Source of the DNA: Terana coerulea | Taxonomy: Eukaryota > Basidiomycota > Agaricomycetes > Polyporales > Phanerochaetaceae | NCBI GenBank assembly: GCA_024811115.1 | Contig: JAKOGH010000679.1 | Span: forward strand, 1-52,337 | Length of the DNA stretch: 52,337 nt | Direction of reading: 5' to 3' | Shown here: in pieces, positions 20,320-30,771 of the stretch | Position numbering within the stretch: the first letter of the stretch is position 1 | Layout of the letters: each line of letters opens with the position of its first letter | The notes under the pieces: generated by a model | Told to the model about the DNA's origin: nothing | Database searches by the model: none | Seen by the model: the letters and a program-made list of their open reading frames with translations, nothing else | Made by a program: the position numbers and the translations under genes

Positions 20320-21345
20320 TTGCACAGACTCCTTGCTCAGATGACAGACGTGTCATGCCTTGGACGGCCGGATGGTCCAACGACTCTCGAGGCCGTGGAC
20401 GCCGCCATCGAACGACATATCTCCGAAATTTGCTCCTCCGCGGTGTACGAAACTCGCTGCTCCCTGTTGCGCGCATACCGGCCGAGATACTCTGCGAGAT
20501 CTTCATGTGGGTTGTCCGCGACCATTACCAGGAATGCGAGTCACGTCGAATACCCCCATATCGCTAGCTAGCGATAACTCACATCTGTAAATGCTGGAGA
20601 GACACTGCCGTTCAGTGCCCAGCGTTGTGGACAGAGATCTTTCTGACTCAAAATGTCACTTGCAGAGAAGCATTCCTCCGTCGCTCACACAACGCCCCCA
20701 CTTACCCTGCACCTCACCCAACACTTGCAATGGACAGAAGTTGCAAATTTTATGTGCGCCAAGGATGCCCATCGCTTGTATAAGCTCATAGGCTACTTCA
20801 ACTATTATGAACGTCCCAAGCCACGGAATGTCGACAGTCCCCTGCCAAACCTGGGCGTAGCTTGATCTGGTCAACGCCCCATACAAGGTTCTCACATCGC
20901 TGCTGCGTCCTACGTTGACACACCTCTCCGTCTCCCTCTTGCCAACCACTCAGATCCGCTTACCGGGTTTAGCGAGCTAGTTGGACATTCTCGACAGGTT
21001 ACCATGCCTGGCTGTATTGGAGTTGGCTAAGGTGCTTGAAATCCGAAATGGAGATCCACGGTCTGTCGCTCATCGGAGAGTCGTACTATCCTCTCTTCAG
21101 TCCATCCGACGCTGTCAGTCTGTAGGAAGATCTGGGCCTATGGTGAACTTGAAGCTATTAGAACATTTGCAGTTCCCTTCTTTGGCCTCCGTCCATTTGG
21201 ATTACATGACTTCCGATAGAAGTGGTACTCGGATCAACTGGATTTCGACTCCGCCTTTCGCATAATTTCCTCGATGACCTCCACAGACCCTCCTTCCAGT
21301 GCACGACTGTCGCAGACGGACACGCATACATAGTATTATTTTTCA
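20320..21345 (+). pseudogene. F-box gene pseudogene copy 2, heavily eroded
   Basis: After a gcacag acceptor the family start (L-G-R-P-D-G-P-T-T-L-E-A-V-D-A-A-I-E-R) is clear. The F-box helix and W-V-V-R-D-H-Y follow in another frame. The Y-R-W-L-P-V block is destroyed by a deletion around 20565. Later fragments (L-P-C-L-A-V-L-E-L-A, W-K-V-x-style leucine segments to about 21340) lie in changing frames with several stops. It ends earlier than copies 1 and 3. Confidence 0.65.
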
Positions 21346-22617
21346 TTCTCCCTGCATTTATTTAGCACAGATACACGCTCTGGTAGCAGCCCCAGAGCCT
21401 TGGACCTTATTCCGATGATCCCGGCGCTTAGCACCCAAACACGGCTCGATTCTTCTCACGCTCTTGGACTCTTAGCACTCTGGACTCTCTTGCCTTGCTC
21501 CTCATCTTGACCTCTTGGTCATTGGGGACAAGGTGTGTATACATGTACTATAAGTCATAGTTTATGCTAACTTGGTCATTGGGAACAAGTATTAGCACCA
21601 GCTTACTTGTTCTGTGAGGTCTACTTGGAGTTGGCCCTTGTTGCCCTCCTTGTACGTATTCTATCATCTATTCTACATCCACTCCAATTTGTCTGCTCTG
21701 GTTACGCTGTCGAGCTCATCTTCACAACAATTGGCCCTTGCATATTTTGGGTATCTCTGATATATGCTAAAAACTCAGTCGACAGCAATGTCACGGCATG
21801 ATCAGTTGACCTCATGTAGTCACGATGCATGTGCTAGTTGATTCAGCTTGAAGGAGATTGTTTGGCGTGTATGCTTTCCTGCCTCTTATTACATGTCATC
21901 TTCCGACTTTGTATATATGTATGTATATGCTTGGCTTGACTCTGGCACCTTGTAATATATCACGTAGACTGTTTAAAACAGTTGAGTCAACTCACTGCCC
22001 AATATTGATATTCATATGCAGTGTTGGGGATGCACAGGTCCGACCTCTATTGCATTTGGCGCTTGTTGCATATAAGCCATCCTCTTGGGGTCCTGATACT
22101 TCTACCAACACACCGGTACCACTCAAGCTTGACTCAAGCTATATATTTAGAAGTTCCTGAAGCCGCGTCCGTCTGTGGAGTCATAGTTGGCAAGATGCTA
22201 TAGGTTCCAATTTTTATATCAGCGGTTACTCCAATGCATCAGAAAACACCTAAATGTCTGTAGTTCCGGGCATTCTACACCGGCGTTTGTAGCATTTGTA
22301 GTGATGGCGCATGGCGCCGTAGATCTCCGTAGTGCTGTGTAGCTGCATTACTGAAGTGCGTAGCAACATGTAGTGGCTGCAGCATAGGTTAATGTATATT
22401 AATGCTTTCTGAAGAACGGTGGATGTTTCTAGTCTCAACATGATCTAATGTAGCAATGATACTGGTATACATTGGCATAATAAAAGTGTGTGTTCAAATT
22501 CCTCTGCCTTCACCTCAGCCCCATTCTTCATCTCTGAACCCAAGGATCTTTGCCCATGTTTTGTGGACGTGCCGGCATCTACACGATATTGTCTACAGCG
22601 GGGACGACCAGGTTGTC
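21346..22617. other. A/T-richer spacer with short repeats
   Basis: No gene supported. Two similar strings built on ttggtcattgggacaagtgt-like sequence occur near 21518 and 21571. Copy D of the 'cacggggtcc' repeat lies at 22027. The last 60 bp are the left flank of the LTR element. Confidence 0.35.
22027..22130 (+). repeat. 'cacggggtcc' dispersed repeat, copy D
   Basis: It shows ggggatgcacaggtccgacc, then tttggcgcttg, a second ttggggtcc box and ctaccaacacaccg, preserving the block order of copies A-C. Confidence 0.5.
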
Positions 22618-22619
22618 TG

Positions 22620-23183
22620 TATCACAAAACTCTAATACTCACCTGCTAGGAATGCTTGGAGGGGTTGGGGAGAGCAGGGGACTTTGGGTAAAAGCGAGTA
22701 GAGGAGATATGAATCAATGATGTTGTTGAGTTTGGGATATTAGCCCTCAGACCAGCCTCCTTATATACATGTGTAGAGGGACCCCAGACACTATCTAAGA
22801 CCTCCAATACCATGTGCTGACTGATACAGTCAGGTGATCCATGACTAAGACTTCAGAGCATACCACCGCTCTAACTCCCTTATCAGATCTGACCTAGCTA
22901 TCATGCTAACATCAACACTATCTAGATGTCCTAATCTAGCTACTGTACACTACCAGTACACTATGTCATAATGACCTCATAGTGAGGTCATAGTCTAGAA
23001 CGAATCCAGAACTGAGTCCATGATCCTGTGTCCGTATGAGGCATATCCCTAATAACCATGCATCCGTCGCATGGCCAACTGATCAGCGTCTTGTAACGCT
23101 GTTGTGACGACTGGGTAACATGTCCCGTGACTTGATGTTACACTCTAAGCGCTGTAGACTAGCGCTGAGGGAAATTTATGACA
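22620..23183 (-). repeat. 3' LTR of the gypsy element
   Basis: Starts on minus with TGTCATAAATTTCC directly after the polypurine tract and ends GTGATA. It matches the other LTR nearly base for base, with a few substitutions and 1-2 bp indels (for example aatgcttgg versus aagcttgg). A TATA-like tatataag on minus (about 22760-22767) is a likely promoter. Confidence 0.9.
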
Positions 23184-23199
23184 TTACCCCCTCCTCAGG
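23184..23199 (-). other. Polypurine tract
   Basis: On minus the bases cctgaggagggggtaa lie immediately before the 3' LTR. This is the expected position and composition for the plus-strand primer of reverse transcription. Confidence 0.65.
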
Positions 23200-23224
23200 T
23201 TCAAGCTCCGTCGAGAATTTGCCA

Positions 23225-23640
23225 ATTTATTGTAGTCCGATTACTTCAATATCCATGTCTGCAATCCGTTCGATGATAAGCTGGGCCACCTGATCACCAA
23301 TTTGAACTGCAAAGTCGATGTCGCTAGTGTTTACAAGGGTTACTTGTATCTCGTCTTTGTAGTCACGGTCGATCACTTTGGTGATTGCTTCAACTCTTCA
23401 TTGGAAAGTCGGTTGCAAGACATGATTTGGCCACAAGTTCCACTCGGTAATTGAACTTTAATGCCGATAAGCACTGTTGTTCTCGAGTTGGATTTAACTG
23501 TGTGTTTCTGATAGGCATGCAGCGTAAGTCCGGCTGCTTCTTCGGAGATTTGTGTAGGGGTTTGACCGCCAACGAGTTTGACTTGAAGCGTAGAGTCCCG
23601 TTGTAGTAGTACAGATGTGACGTCTTCTTCGAACTCAACC
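23225..23640 (-). pseudogene. dUTPase-like domain at the 3' end of pol
   Basis: Read on minus, L-Q-V-K-L-V-G-G...E-E-A-A-G-L-T-L-H-A matches dUTPase motif 1, L-P-S-G-T-C-G-Q-I the motif 2 region, V-I-D-R-D-Y-K-D-E-I motif 3, and G-D-Q-V-A-Q-L-I-I-E motif 4. The two halves are in different frames, with a break near 23385. The motif 3 Asp and Tyr are kept. The usual A-G-Y-D of motif 1 is A-G-L-T, and the motif 2 R-S-G is replaced. dUTPases hydrolyse dUTP to dUMP and pyrophosphate and limit uracil entry into cDNA. The C-terminal Phe-containing motif 5 is not seen. Confidence 0.75.
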
Positions 23641-24331
23641 GTTCATGCAGCTTGTCAGTTCAGGCTTGAGGTAGTCTTGAACTGCTTTCTTAGCGTTCTT
23701 GACGTTGTCCTTGTCTTCCCAAGTGACTTCATCGTGTCCGAATCCTTTCCATTGGACCAGGTATTGAGTTTTCTTACCGCGTTTGCGGTGTTGCAAGATC
23801 TTCTCAACTTCTCACTCTTCCTGTCCTTTAACCATGACTGGCTTAGGCACGAGTGGTTTCTGTCCTGGTATGGAAGGATCGTTATAAGTGGCTAGCTTGC
23901 TGGCGTGGAATACTGGATGCATAGCTTGGTAGTGTGGTGGCATTTTAACCTTGAAGGTGACAGCGGACAACTGTTCGATGGTTTCGAACGGTCCCTCGTA
24001 TTGTGGGTTCAATGCACGCTCCATAGTCTGGTAATTCCGTAGGTTGATAAGTACTTTGTCTCCAACTTTGAACGGCACGTTTTGGACGCCCCTGGTCGTA
24101 GTACCATTTCATACGCTCAGCAGCTAAGGTTAGAGCAGCTTTCGCCTGCTCTTGGGCTTCATGTTGCTGTTTCATGATGTCGTTAAGGTCTATGCTCTTG
24201 ACCTGCTTGACTAGTGTAGGACCAGCTCGAAGATGTCGACTGTATTCCAAGAAGAATGGTGTCTCCTTGGTTCCTTCGTGTGCTCGGTTATTGTGACGCG
24301 AACTCCGGCTGTACTCAACAATGTAGACCAT
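23641..24331 (-). pseudogene. Integrase C-terminal region and chromodomain
   Basis: On minus, F-K-V-G-D-K-V-L-I-N-L and L-N-P-Q-Y-E-G-P-F are the G-P-Y/F-type integrase tail. H-P-V-F-H-A-S-K-L is the family hallmark. After an in-frame TGA the chromodomain follows: E-V-E-K-I-L-Q-H-R, Q-Y-L-V-Q-W-K-G-F, and W-E-D (about 23811-23660). Chromodomains of this type steer integration towards modified histones. The stop codon separates it from integrase. Confidence 0.8.
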
Positions 24332-25062
24332 TTATCAAGGTTGTAGTCCACATAGCACCGAAGATACTGTTCCAGAATTTGATTCACACGTTCGGTTTGA
24401 CCGTCTGTCTGTGGATGATATGCTATAGACATTGCCGAGTTGATACCAAGTAGCTTGCACCATTCTGAATAGTTCCACTGCAAACTGAGTTCCTCGATCT
24501 GATATGATCTGAAGCGGCAGCCCGTGAGGGGTACACTCTGTCATACAATAGTTGTGATAGGTCTCGTGCCGAAAACTCATTCGTGATTGCATAGAAGTGC
24601 GCTTCGCTTGGTAAGTCGACATATGACAACATAGATAGTGTTGTAACCATGTGACTCTGGTAACTGAGTGATGAGGTCGATTGTAATGATCTCCCATGGC
24701 CCATGAGGCACAGGGTTTGGCATTAATGGTCCATAGGGCTGCTGTGGGCGATTTTTCATCCGCTGACACATATCGCAACCCGTAACATAGTTCTTGACAA
24801 ATATTGACATGCCCGGCCACCAATAGTTTTTAGAGACTAGTTCGTACGTTTTCCACCTGCCAGGGTGTCCGGCTGATGGTAAGTCGTGATGGATCTGTAC
24901 AATTCGTCGTCGTAAATGATTATCTGTTGATGTAGGGATATAGATCTTGCCACGGAACAGTAGTAATCTGTTCTCGTAGTTCCATTCCTTGAGGCTTTTT
25001 CCAAACTCTCTAGGTCCTGACTTCAATGACTTGTAGCCTTTCGTAACATCATCTGATAGCAA
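24332..25062 (-). pseudogene. Integrase zinc-binding and catalytic core
   Basis: The HHCC region reads I-H-H-D-L-P-S-A-G-H-P-G-R and later C-D-M-C-Q-R (about 24925-24755). The core shows [18 protein letters not shown] and [11 protein letters not shown], i.e. the D,D-35-E residues. It is spread over three frames with shifts near 24700 and 24480. Function of the intact family: joining LTR DNA to the host chromosome. Confidence 0.85.
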
Positions 25063-25207
25063 TGCTTCCTTGACCTCAATTAGGATTTGGTTGTCATTAA
25101 CAGGCGCTTCATGGGAAGCCTCGACAGCCCGGGATGGCGAAATATTCCGGTTTGAGCAAAATTTGGTCTCGGTTGTCGAGCTTTACCCCTCCTCATGATC
25201 TGGCCTC

Positions 25208-26140
25208 CTAGACAAAGGGTCTTCGGCTTGCATTGTCTTTCCAGGCTTGTGATGTAGAGAATAGTTGAATCACGTTAGGTACAAAGCCCATCGCGCTTGT
25301 CTCCGTGTCAACTTTTGGGCCGTTCTGAAGTAAGTCAGATTCGATGATCTGACCATACTTCAAACTTTTTGGATGTCCCTCCAAGTAGTGTCTGTACTCT
25401 TCCAATGCTCTTATGATTGCGAGCAACTCTTTGTTGTAAATCTCATAATTACGTTCGTGTACGTTGAGTGACTTCAGGTTAAGGCTACGGGGTGCCACAT
25501 TTCGTCAGCAGGATCCTGCGACAGCACTGCACCGATTGCAAAGTCGCTTGCATCGGTTGACAGTCTGAATGGGTTCTCATTATCCGGAATACGTAGTATG
25601 GGTGCTGAAGTGAAGGCCTTTTCAGCGCCTCGAATGCCACTTGTTGGTCAGCTTCCCAAACCCAAGGTTGATTTTTCTTCGTTAGATCTGTGAGTGGCCT
25701 GGCTAACTTGGCGAAGTCTTTAATAAACCTGCGATAGAAGTTCGCAAAGCCTAGGAAAGCCTGAACGTGTTTGACCTTTGTAGGTACTGGCCACTCGAAC
25801 TCCTGACACCTTTGCAGGATCCATCGCAACACTGTTTTTCGAGATAATCATGCCAAGATAGTCAATCCGGTCTTTCTCGAAGAAACATTTCTCTGCTTTT
25901 GCGTATAGATCGTTGTCGCGAAGCCTTTTCAGCACTTCTTTGACAAGTTTACGGTGTTCCTTTAAATCATTGCCAAAGATCAAGATATCGTCTAAATACA
26001 CCATGACTTGTCCTTGTCGAATCAAGTCGCCTAAGATGTCATTCATCATGGCCTGGAATGTAGCTGGTGCATTGGAGAATCCGAAATACATGACCGTTGC
26101 CTCAAATAAGCCCCGTTTGGTGATAAAAGCCGTTTCCACT
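25208..26140 (-). pseudogene. Reverse transcriptase and RNase H
   Basis: RT shows F-G-F-S-N-A-P-A-T-F-Q, the catalytic V-Y-L-D-D-I-L (codons at about 25987-25998) and A-E-K-C-F-F. The connection has F-L-G-F-A-N-F-Y-R-R-F-I. RNase H has [12 protein letters not shown] and W-R-H/Y-L-E-G-type sequence. Upstream RT palm sequence continues to about 26480 in other frames. At least three frameshifts are present. Confidence 0.85.
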
Positions 26141-26599
26141 CATCCCCCTCACGGATTCGGACGTTATTATAGCCCCACTGGAGGTCAATCTTAAAAGATG
26201 GATGCCTGCGACAGTGAGTTGATCAGGTCAGCAATCCTTGGGATTGGGTAGCGGTTCTTCACGATGATCTCATTGAGTGCGCGGTAGTCCATACAGCGGA
26301 CGCAATCCGCCGTCGTGCTTTTGACAAAGAAAAATGGTGCGCAACTGGTGATTTGGAAGGTCGAATGTAACCTTTCCGTAGTTCTTCATCGATCCATTCA
26401 TCCAAAGAATGTCGTTCTTTGGGAGACAGCGAGTAGATTTTAGCCGGCTTGGGAAGGGAGGTACCTTCCACAAAGTCAATCGGATGATCACGCCTTGCGT
26501 ACCGGCATTCGCTCTGATTTTCGCTTGGAGAACACATCGCCGTACTTCGTGTAACCATTCCGGCACGTGTGACTTCCAGTTGACGGTATCCTCGTCATC

Positions 26600-27200
26600 G
26601 GAGTCGTCCAATTCCTGATCCATGTCCTTATTGTCGAACACGGCGATAACTTCTGCTTGTGAAGCGGTCGTTGGGGACATCAATGTCCACCCAGTTGATG
26701 TATGGATTATCCGTATCCTCGTCTCCAAACTTGTCCAGGAGGATTCCCGCGGGAAGATCCGACTCGAGTTGAAGCTCGTCGGTTTCAGCTTCACTGACTC
26801 GTGTTCTACGGGCCTGATCGGTAAGACAGCTCTCAGGACATCTGGTGAACTCCATTTCCCATTTTCCCAGTCAATCTTAGGGGTTATGTCGGTACAAGAA
26901 GTTGTATCCGACCATTACTTCTTTGTCTCCTAACTGTGTGACGTACAGTATACAGGTAGACTTGTGACCATCGATTTGAACATAAGCTTGGACATATTCA
27001 CGAATTTGTCCTGCTTGGTTTGGAGTTCCGTCTGCATTGGTCACATCGGCCCACGCGAGAACGTGCCAATACGATTAGTTACCAGATGATTTCTTTCAGC
27101 GAATGATTTGTCGATGAAGTTTGTTGTGGCGCCTGAGTCTACTAAAGCCTCGGCCTGCACTTTATGACCATACACCCAAAGCGTTACTGGAAGTCTAAAA
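26600..27200 (-). pseudogene. Retroviral-type aspartic protease region
   Basis: On minus the active-site sequence A-L-V-D-S-G-A-T-T-N-F-I-D is at about 27150-27110. This is the D-S/T-G-A core of retropepsins. The protein then runs through acidic linker sequence (D-E-D-T-D-N-P-Y) to the RT. Protease cuts the polyprotein in the intact family. The frame is broken between protease and linker. Confidence 0.7.
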
Positions 27201-27569
27201 GAACGTTTTCGTTGCGAGCTATGCTAGTTACACAAGATTCCAGTACTACTGCTCGATTCTAACCTCGGGAAATGATGAGGGTGCGGGCTACATTCCTGGG
27301 AAAATCCATTTGTGGGGAGAGTCTGCTCTCTGAACTGCTGATTCTCGCTTCAGCTCAGCTTGATGCTCGCTGAGTTGACTTTGACGTTACCGGGGGGTGG
27401 CATTGTCGTTGACATCGTCCATGGAGTTTAATAACTCCATGAGTCGGTTCTTGAAGGAGGGCTTGCCCTTGCCTTTCGAGTTCGAGTTTCCACCAGAGCC
27501 AGAAGCACCGCTGCTCTGACTCTTGTTGCCATAGTTGTTGCCGGAGGACGACGGAGTCGATGAAAACCT

Positions 27570-28730
27570 TTGCCTTGGTTGGCATTTTTCAGGTTGTTGA
27601 AACAGTCATTCGTGTTGTGGGTTTTGGCACGCGAGCTTTTACCCTTACCGGGAGCAGATCTGGCAGAACTTGCGTTCGCCAGACGTTTTCTGCCTAGTTG
27701 GTTTTCTTTCGCCTTGCCCTTGCCTTTACCCTTGGACTGCCCGTTCGCCTCCGTGTTCTTATTACCATTGTTGTTACCAAATACCGAGCTCTTGGAACGA
27801 TCTGGGTGGAGTTCTTTGCAGCTGCAACAGCATATCGAGGTACCTTTCCCATTGCTTGGGTTCGTTACCGCTGATTGTCAAAATGACCATTGACTAGCGT
27901 ATATCCTGAGGCAGGACCGCTTTGATCTTGTCAATGTGCAGCTTGTCTTGGTACTCCACGATTCGGGCCAGAGTTTTGTACTTCTCCGCATATTGGACGA
28001 AGTCCTTCCCGGACAGATCCTTGTTGTTCCAGAGCGTGTCGAGTTCGTCCTTGGCACCTTGCTTTTCGTCGCTGACCGTAAAGCCCTTGCATCTCCTTGA
28101 CAAAGTCATTCCATGTGCCGATAGGCTGGTTGTTCCGCAACTTGTCCGTATAGGACTTCATATACGCGGCAGTGCCGCGAGACGACCGAGAGAGAGGACA
28201 ATGCGCTGCTTGTCCGTTGCAATCTGCATGTGCTCGCAGTAGAGCGTGATGTGGTTCAACCACTCCTCGAGGCCGCTCAAGCCATCGAAGGTGGGGGGAT
28301 CAGGCATCTTTGGGATGTGTCCACCACCCGGAACTCCATCTGCAGGGATTTTGTCGACTTGGGCTTTATAGGCGTCAACGGTAGACCTGTAAGCTTCCAC
28401 AAGCTTTTCCAGAGATCGAATCTTTGTAGCTTGCTTGAGAGCTATGTTCTCCAGCTCCTCGATCCGGTGCTGCTGGTCATCCGTTGCTTCGTAGGTTGTG
28501 TCATGCGCATGGTTGAAGTGCCCTGTCATGTCGATGACATGTCCTTGCGCAAAGTCCGTGCTGATTCGAACAGACTGTAGAAAGCATTCTGCGCTATGTG
28601 GAGAATTGCTGCCAACTGTGCATCGCTGAAGCGAGCAGAGTTGGTGTCAATATCATGTAGGAGGCTGCTACGGGTCGGCAAGGACCTCCGTAGTACGGTC
28701 AGGGACAAAGTTGGTGAAAGAAGACATTTC
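27570..28730 (-). pseudogene. Gag with zinc knuckle
   Basis: The likely start is near 28726 (M-S-S-F-T-N-F). A coiled-coil stretch (I-E-E-L-E-N-I-A-L-K-Q) precedes the gag domain (P-P-T-F-D-G, E-E-W-L, T-W-N-D-F-V-K-E-M, D-F-V-Q-Y-A-E-K-Y). A C-Q-I-C...H-x4-C knuckle lies at about 27665-27590. Frame changes occur near 28520, 28160 and 27660. Gag forms the virus-like particle core in intact elements. Confidence 0.75.
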
Positions 28731-28873
28731 TGCTCTTCATATTTAGTGCCAATTTTAATAAAACTTCGAACACAAAAGTTGGTTTTGGTTGTTATGTGCC
28801 AGCCAATTATTTCGAGTCAGAAATGCAGAGTTTTTAATTTAAGCAGCCTTCGGGATGGTTACATCGAGTGCTG

Positions 28874-29570
28874 CTAGCTGCGACATACTACTGCAAATCT
28901 ACTGTTTAGGTCCGTAAACGAGACCTTGCCAATACATTTTAATAGTCCCGCCAACTCTCTCCACTGTTTATTACCCCACTTCTGTCCCAGCGAGTCCAAA
29001 TTCTCGTAGATGTTCTGGAACTCGTCGTACCAACCCCACAGCTTGTTCCGAATCTCCTCAGGCACCCGCACCCTTTCGGGCGTGACCGGTGTCCTGCAAC
29101 GAGTCCTCCTCGCGAGTTTCTCAAGACCGGCCGAGGCGACTCTCGCCGCCTCGTAGCATCAGTTGGAGCTCGTTTGAGCGCTTTGAGCAGCTTGGTTCGT
29201 CGAAACTGAAGCTCGGCTGGGGGTGGCTTGGGACCTGATACTCCTCGCGAGGTGCAAGTCGTTCGATGAGTGGTGGCGAGGGTCGGAGAGGCGGCGAGCA
29301 GCTCCTTTCGACGCTGCTTCATGAGAGCATAGCTCTCGATGCGCTTCAGCAACGGGTTGGCCTCTGCTTCCTGGCGAAGCCATTCGCACTCCTCCCGGAG
29401 AGTGAGGGTGCAAACGAGGTGGCTCGTGCTTCGGGTTGTAAACCTTGCGCGGCTTACAAACGTTGGCGATATTTGACTCGGGATCTCCTTTGAAGGAGAG
29501 ATGTGCTCGCGAAAGGCCCAAAGGCTCGTTCTTCGCGTAGGTGGTGAACGCAGGGGGACTTTAGGCATGG
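28874..29570 (-). pseudogene. Unassigned ORF between the 5' LTR and gag
   Basis: On minus, 29568-29160 and 29071-28874 contain protein-like sequence in changing frames. It includes E-E-C-E-W-L-R-Q-E-A-E-A-N-P, L-L-K-A-L-K-R-A and V-P-E-E-I-R-N-K-L-W-G-W-Y-D-E-F. The helix-rich composition and clean codons argue for an extra coding module upstream of gag. I do not recognise a family. It may be the true N-terminus of gag, separated by frameshifts. Confidence 0.45.
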
Positions 29571-30210
29571 CTATAACAACGGTAATCAGTACTGGTCTCT
29601 ATTTCAGCAGACACAGTACAGAAAATGGTGAAAACGGACAGAATGACCTGTTGAGGTTGTGCGGTCTTGATGCGTACAATCGGTAGTGTCGACGACGGCC
29701 TGGTTTCTCTCACCAGGTCCGGAGGTACCAACTCAATCAAGAGCGGTATGGGGGTCTCTGACACGGTTCCAGCCGTGCAGCAAAGGTTTTGAGCCAATAT
29801 TTCATTGACTCTATGCTCGCCCAAACTGGTTTGCTGTCAACACCCGAAGGCTCATAGCCGTGACTACCCGAAGGTAAGTCACACCAGAATGTTGCTCCAC
29901 GACTATACAGCCGCAGCGAGCACCTCTTTACGCCTGAGGATCGGCATGAAGATTAGCATGCTGCCATAATGGCAGCCCACAGCCTAAGCCATGGTGCTTC
30001 TCAACGATACAGAGCATAGTCCCTGACGGCGACTAGCTCATAGCCTTAGTTCTTTGCAGAACAGTGGCAAGATCCCCCAGAACCCAAATAGCAACAGTGT
30101 TCATTTCGACACACTGTGCATAACGATATGTATGCCGCACAACACTGCAACAAAGGTCCTGCTTGTTGCCCTTGACAGCAACAACGAGCAGTGGAGTAGA
30201 CTCAACAAAC

Positions 30211-30771
30211 TATCACAAAACTCTAATACTCACCTGCTAGGAAGCTTGGAGGGGTTGGGGAGAGCAGTGGACTTTGAGTAAAGCGAGTAGAGGAGATATG
30301 AATCAACGATGTTGTTGAGTTTGGGATATTAGCCCTCAGACCAGCCTCCTTATATACATGTGTAGAGGGACCCCAGACACTATCTAAGACCTCCAATACC
30401 ATGTGCTGACTGATACAGGCAGGTGATCCATGACTAAGACTTCAGAGCATACCGCTCTAACTCCCTTATCGGATCTGACCTAGCTATCATGCTAACATCA
30501 ACACTATCTAGATGTCCTAATCTAGCTACTGTACACTACCAGTACACTATGTCATAGTGACCTCATAGTGAGGTCATAGTCTAGAACGAATCCAGAACTG
30601 AGTCCATGATCCTATGTCCTTATGAGGCATATCCCCTGATAACCATGCCGTCCGTCGCATGGCTAACTGATCAGCATCTTGTAACGCTGTTGTGACGACT
30701 GGGTAACATGTCCCGTGACTTGATGTTACACTCTAAGTGCTGTAGACTAGCGCTGAGGGAAATTTGTGACA
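30211..30771 (-). repeat. 5' LTR of the gypsy element
   Basis: Starts on minus TGTCACAAATTTCC and ends GTGATA, where the internal region begins with gtttgttgagtctactcc. That sequence occupies the primer-binding position, but I could not match it to a tRNA 3' end. It pairs with the LTR at 22620-23183. Confidence 0.9.

Larger units (their letters stand above)
22620..30771 (-). mobile_element. Ty3/gypsy chromovirus-type LTR retrotransposon, degenerate
   Basis: An 8.15 kb element in minus orientation bounded by near-identical direct repeats of about 560 bp. Internal order on minus: upstream ORF, gag with zinc knuckle, aspartic protease, reverse transcriptase, RNase H, integrase, chromodomain, dUTPase-like domain, polypurine tract. 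Integrase after RNase H plus a chromodomain places it among chromoviruses. Several frameshifts and at least one in-frame stop break the polyprotein, so it is not autonomous as read. No 5-bp target duplication is visible (ctg side versus ccagc side), so an end may be rearranged. Confidence 0.9.
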
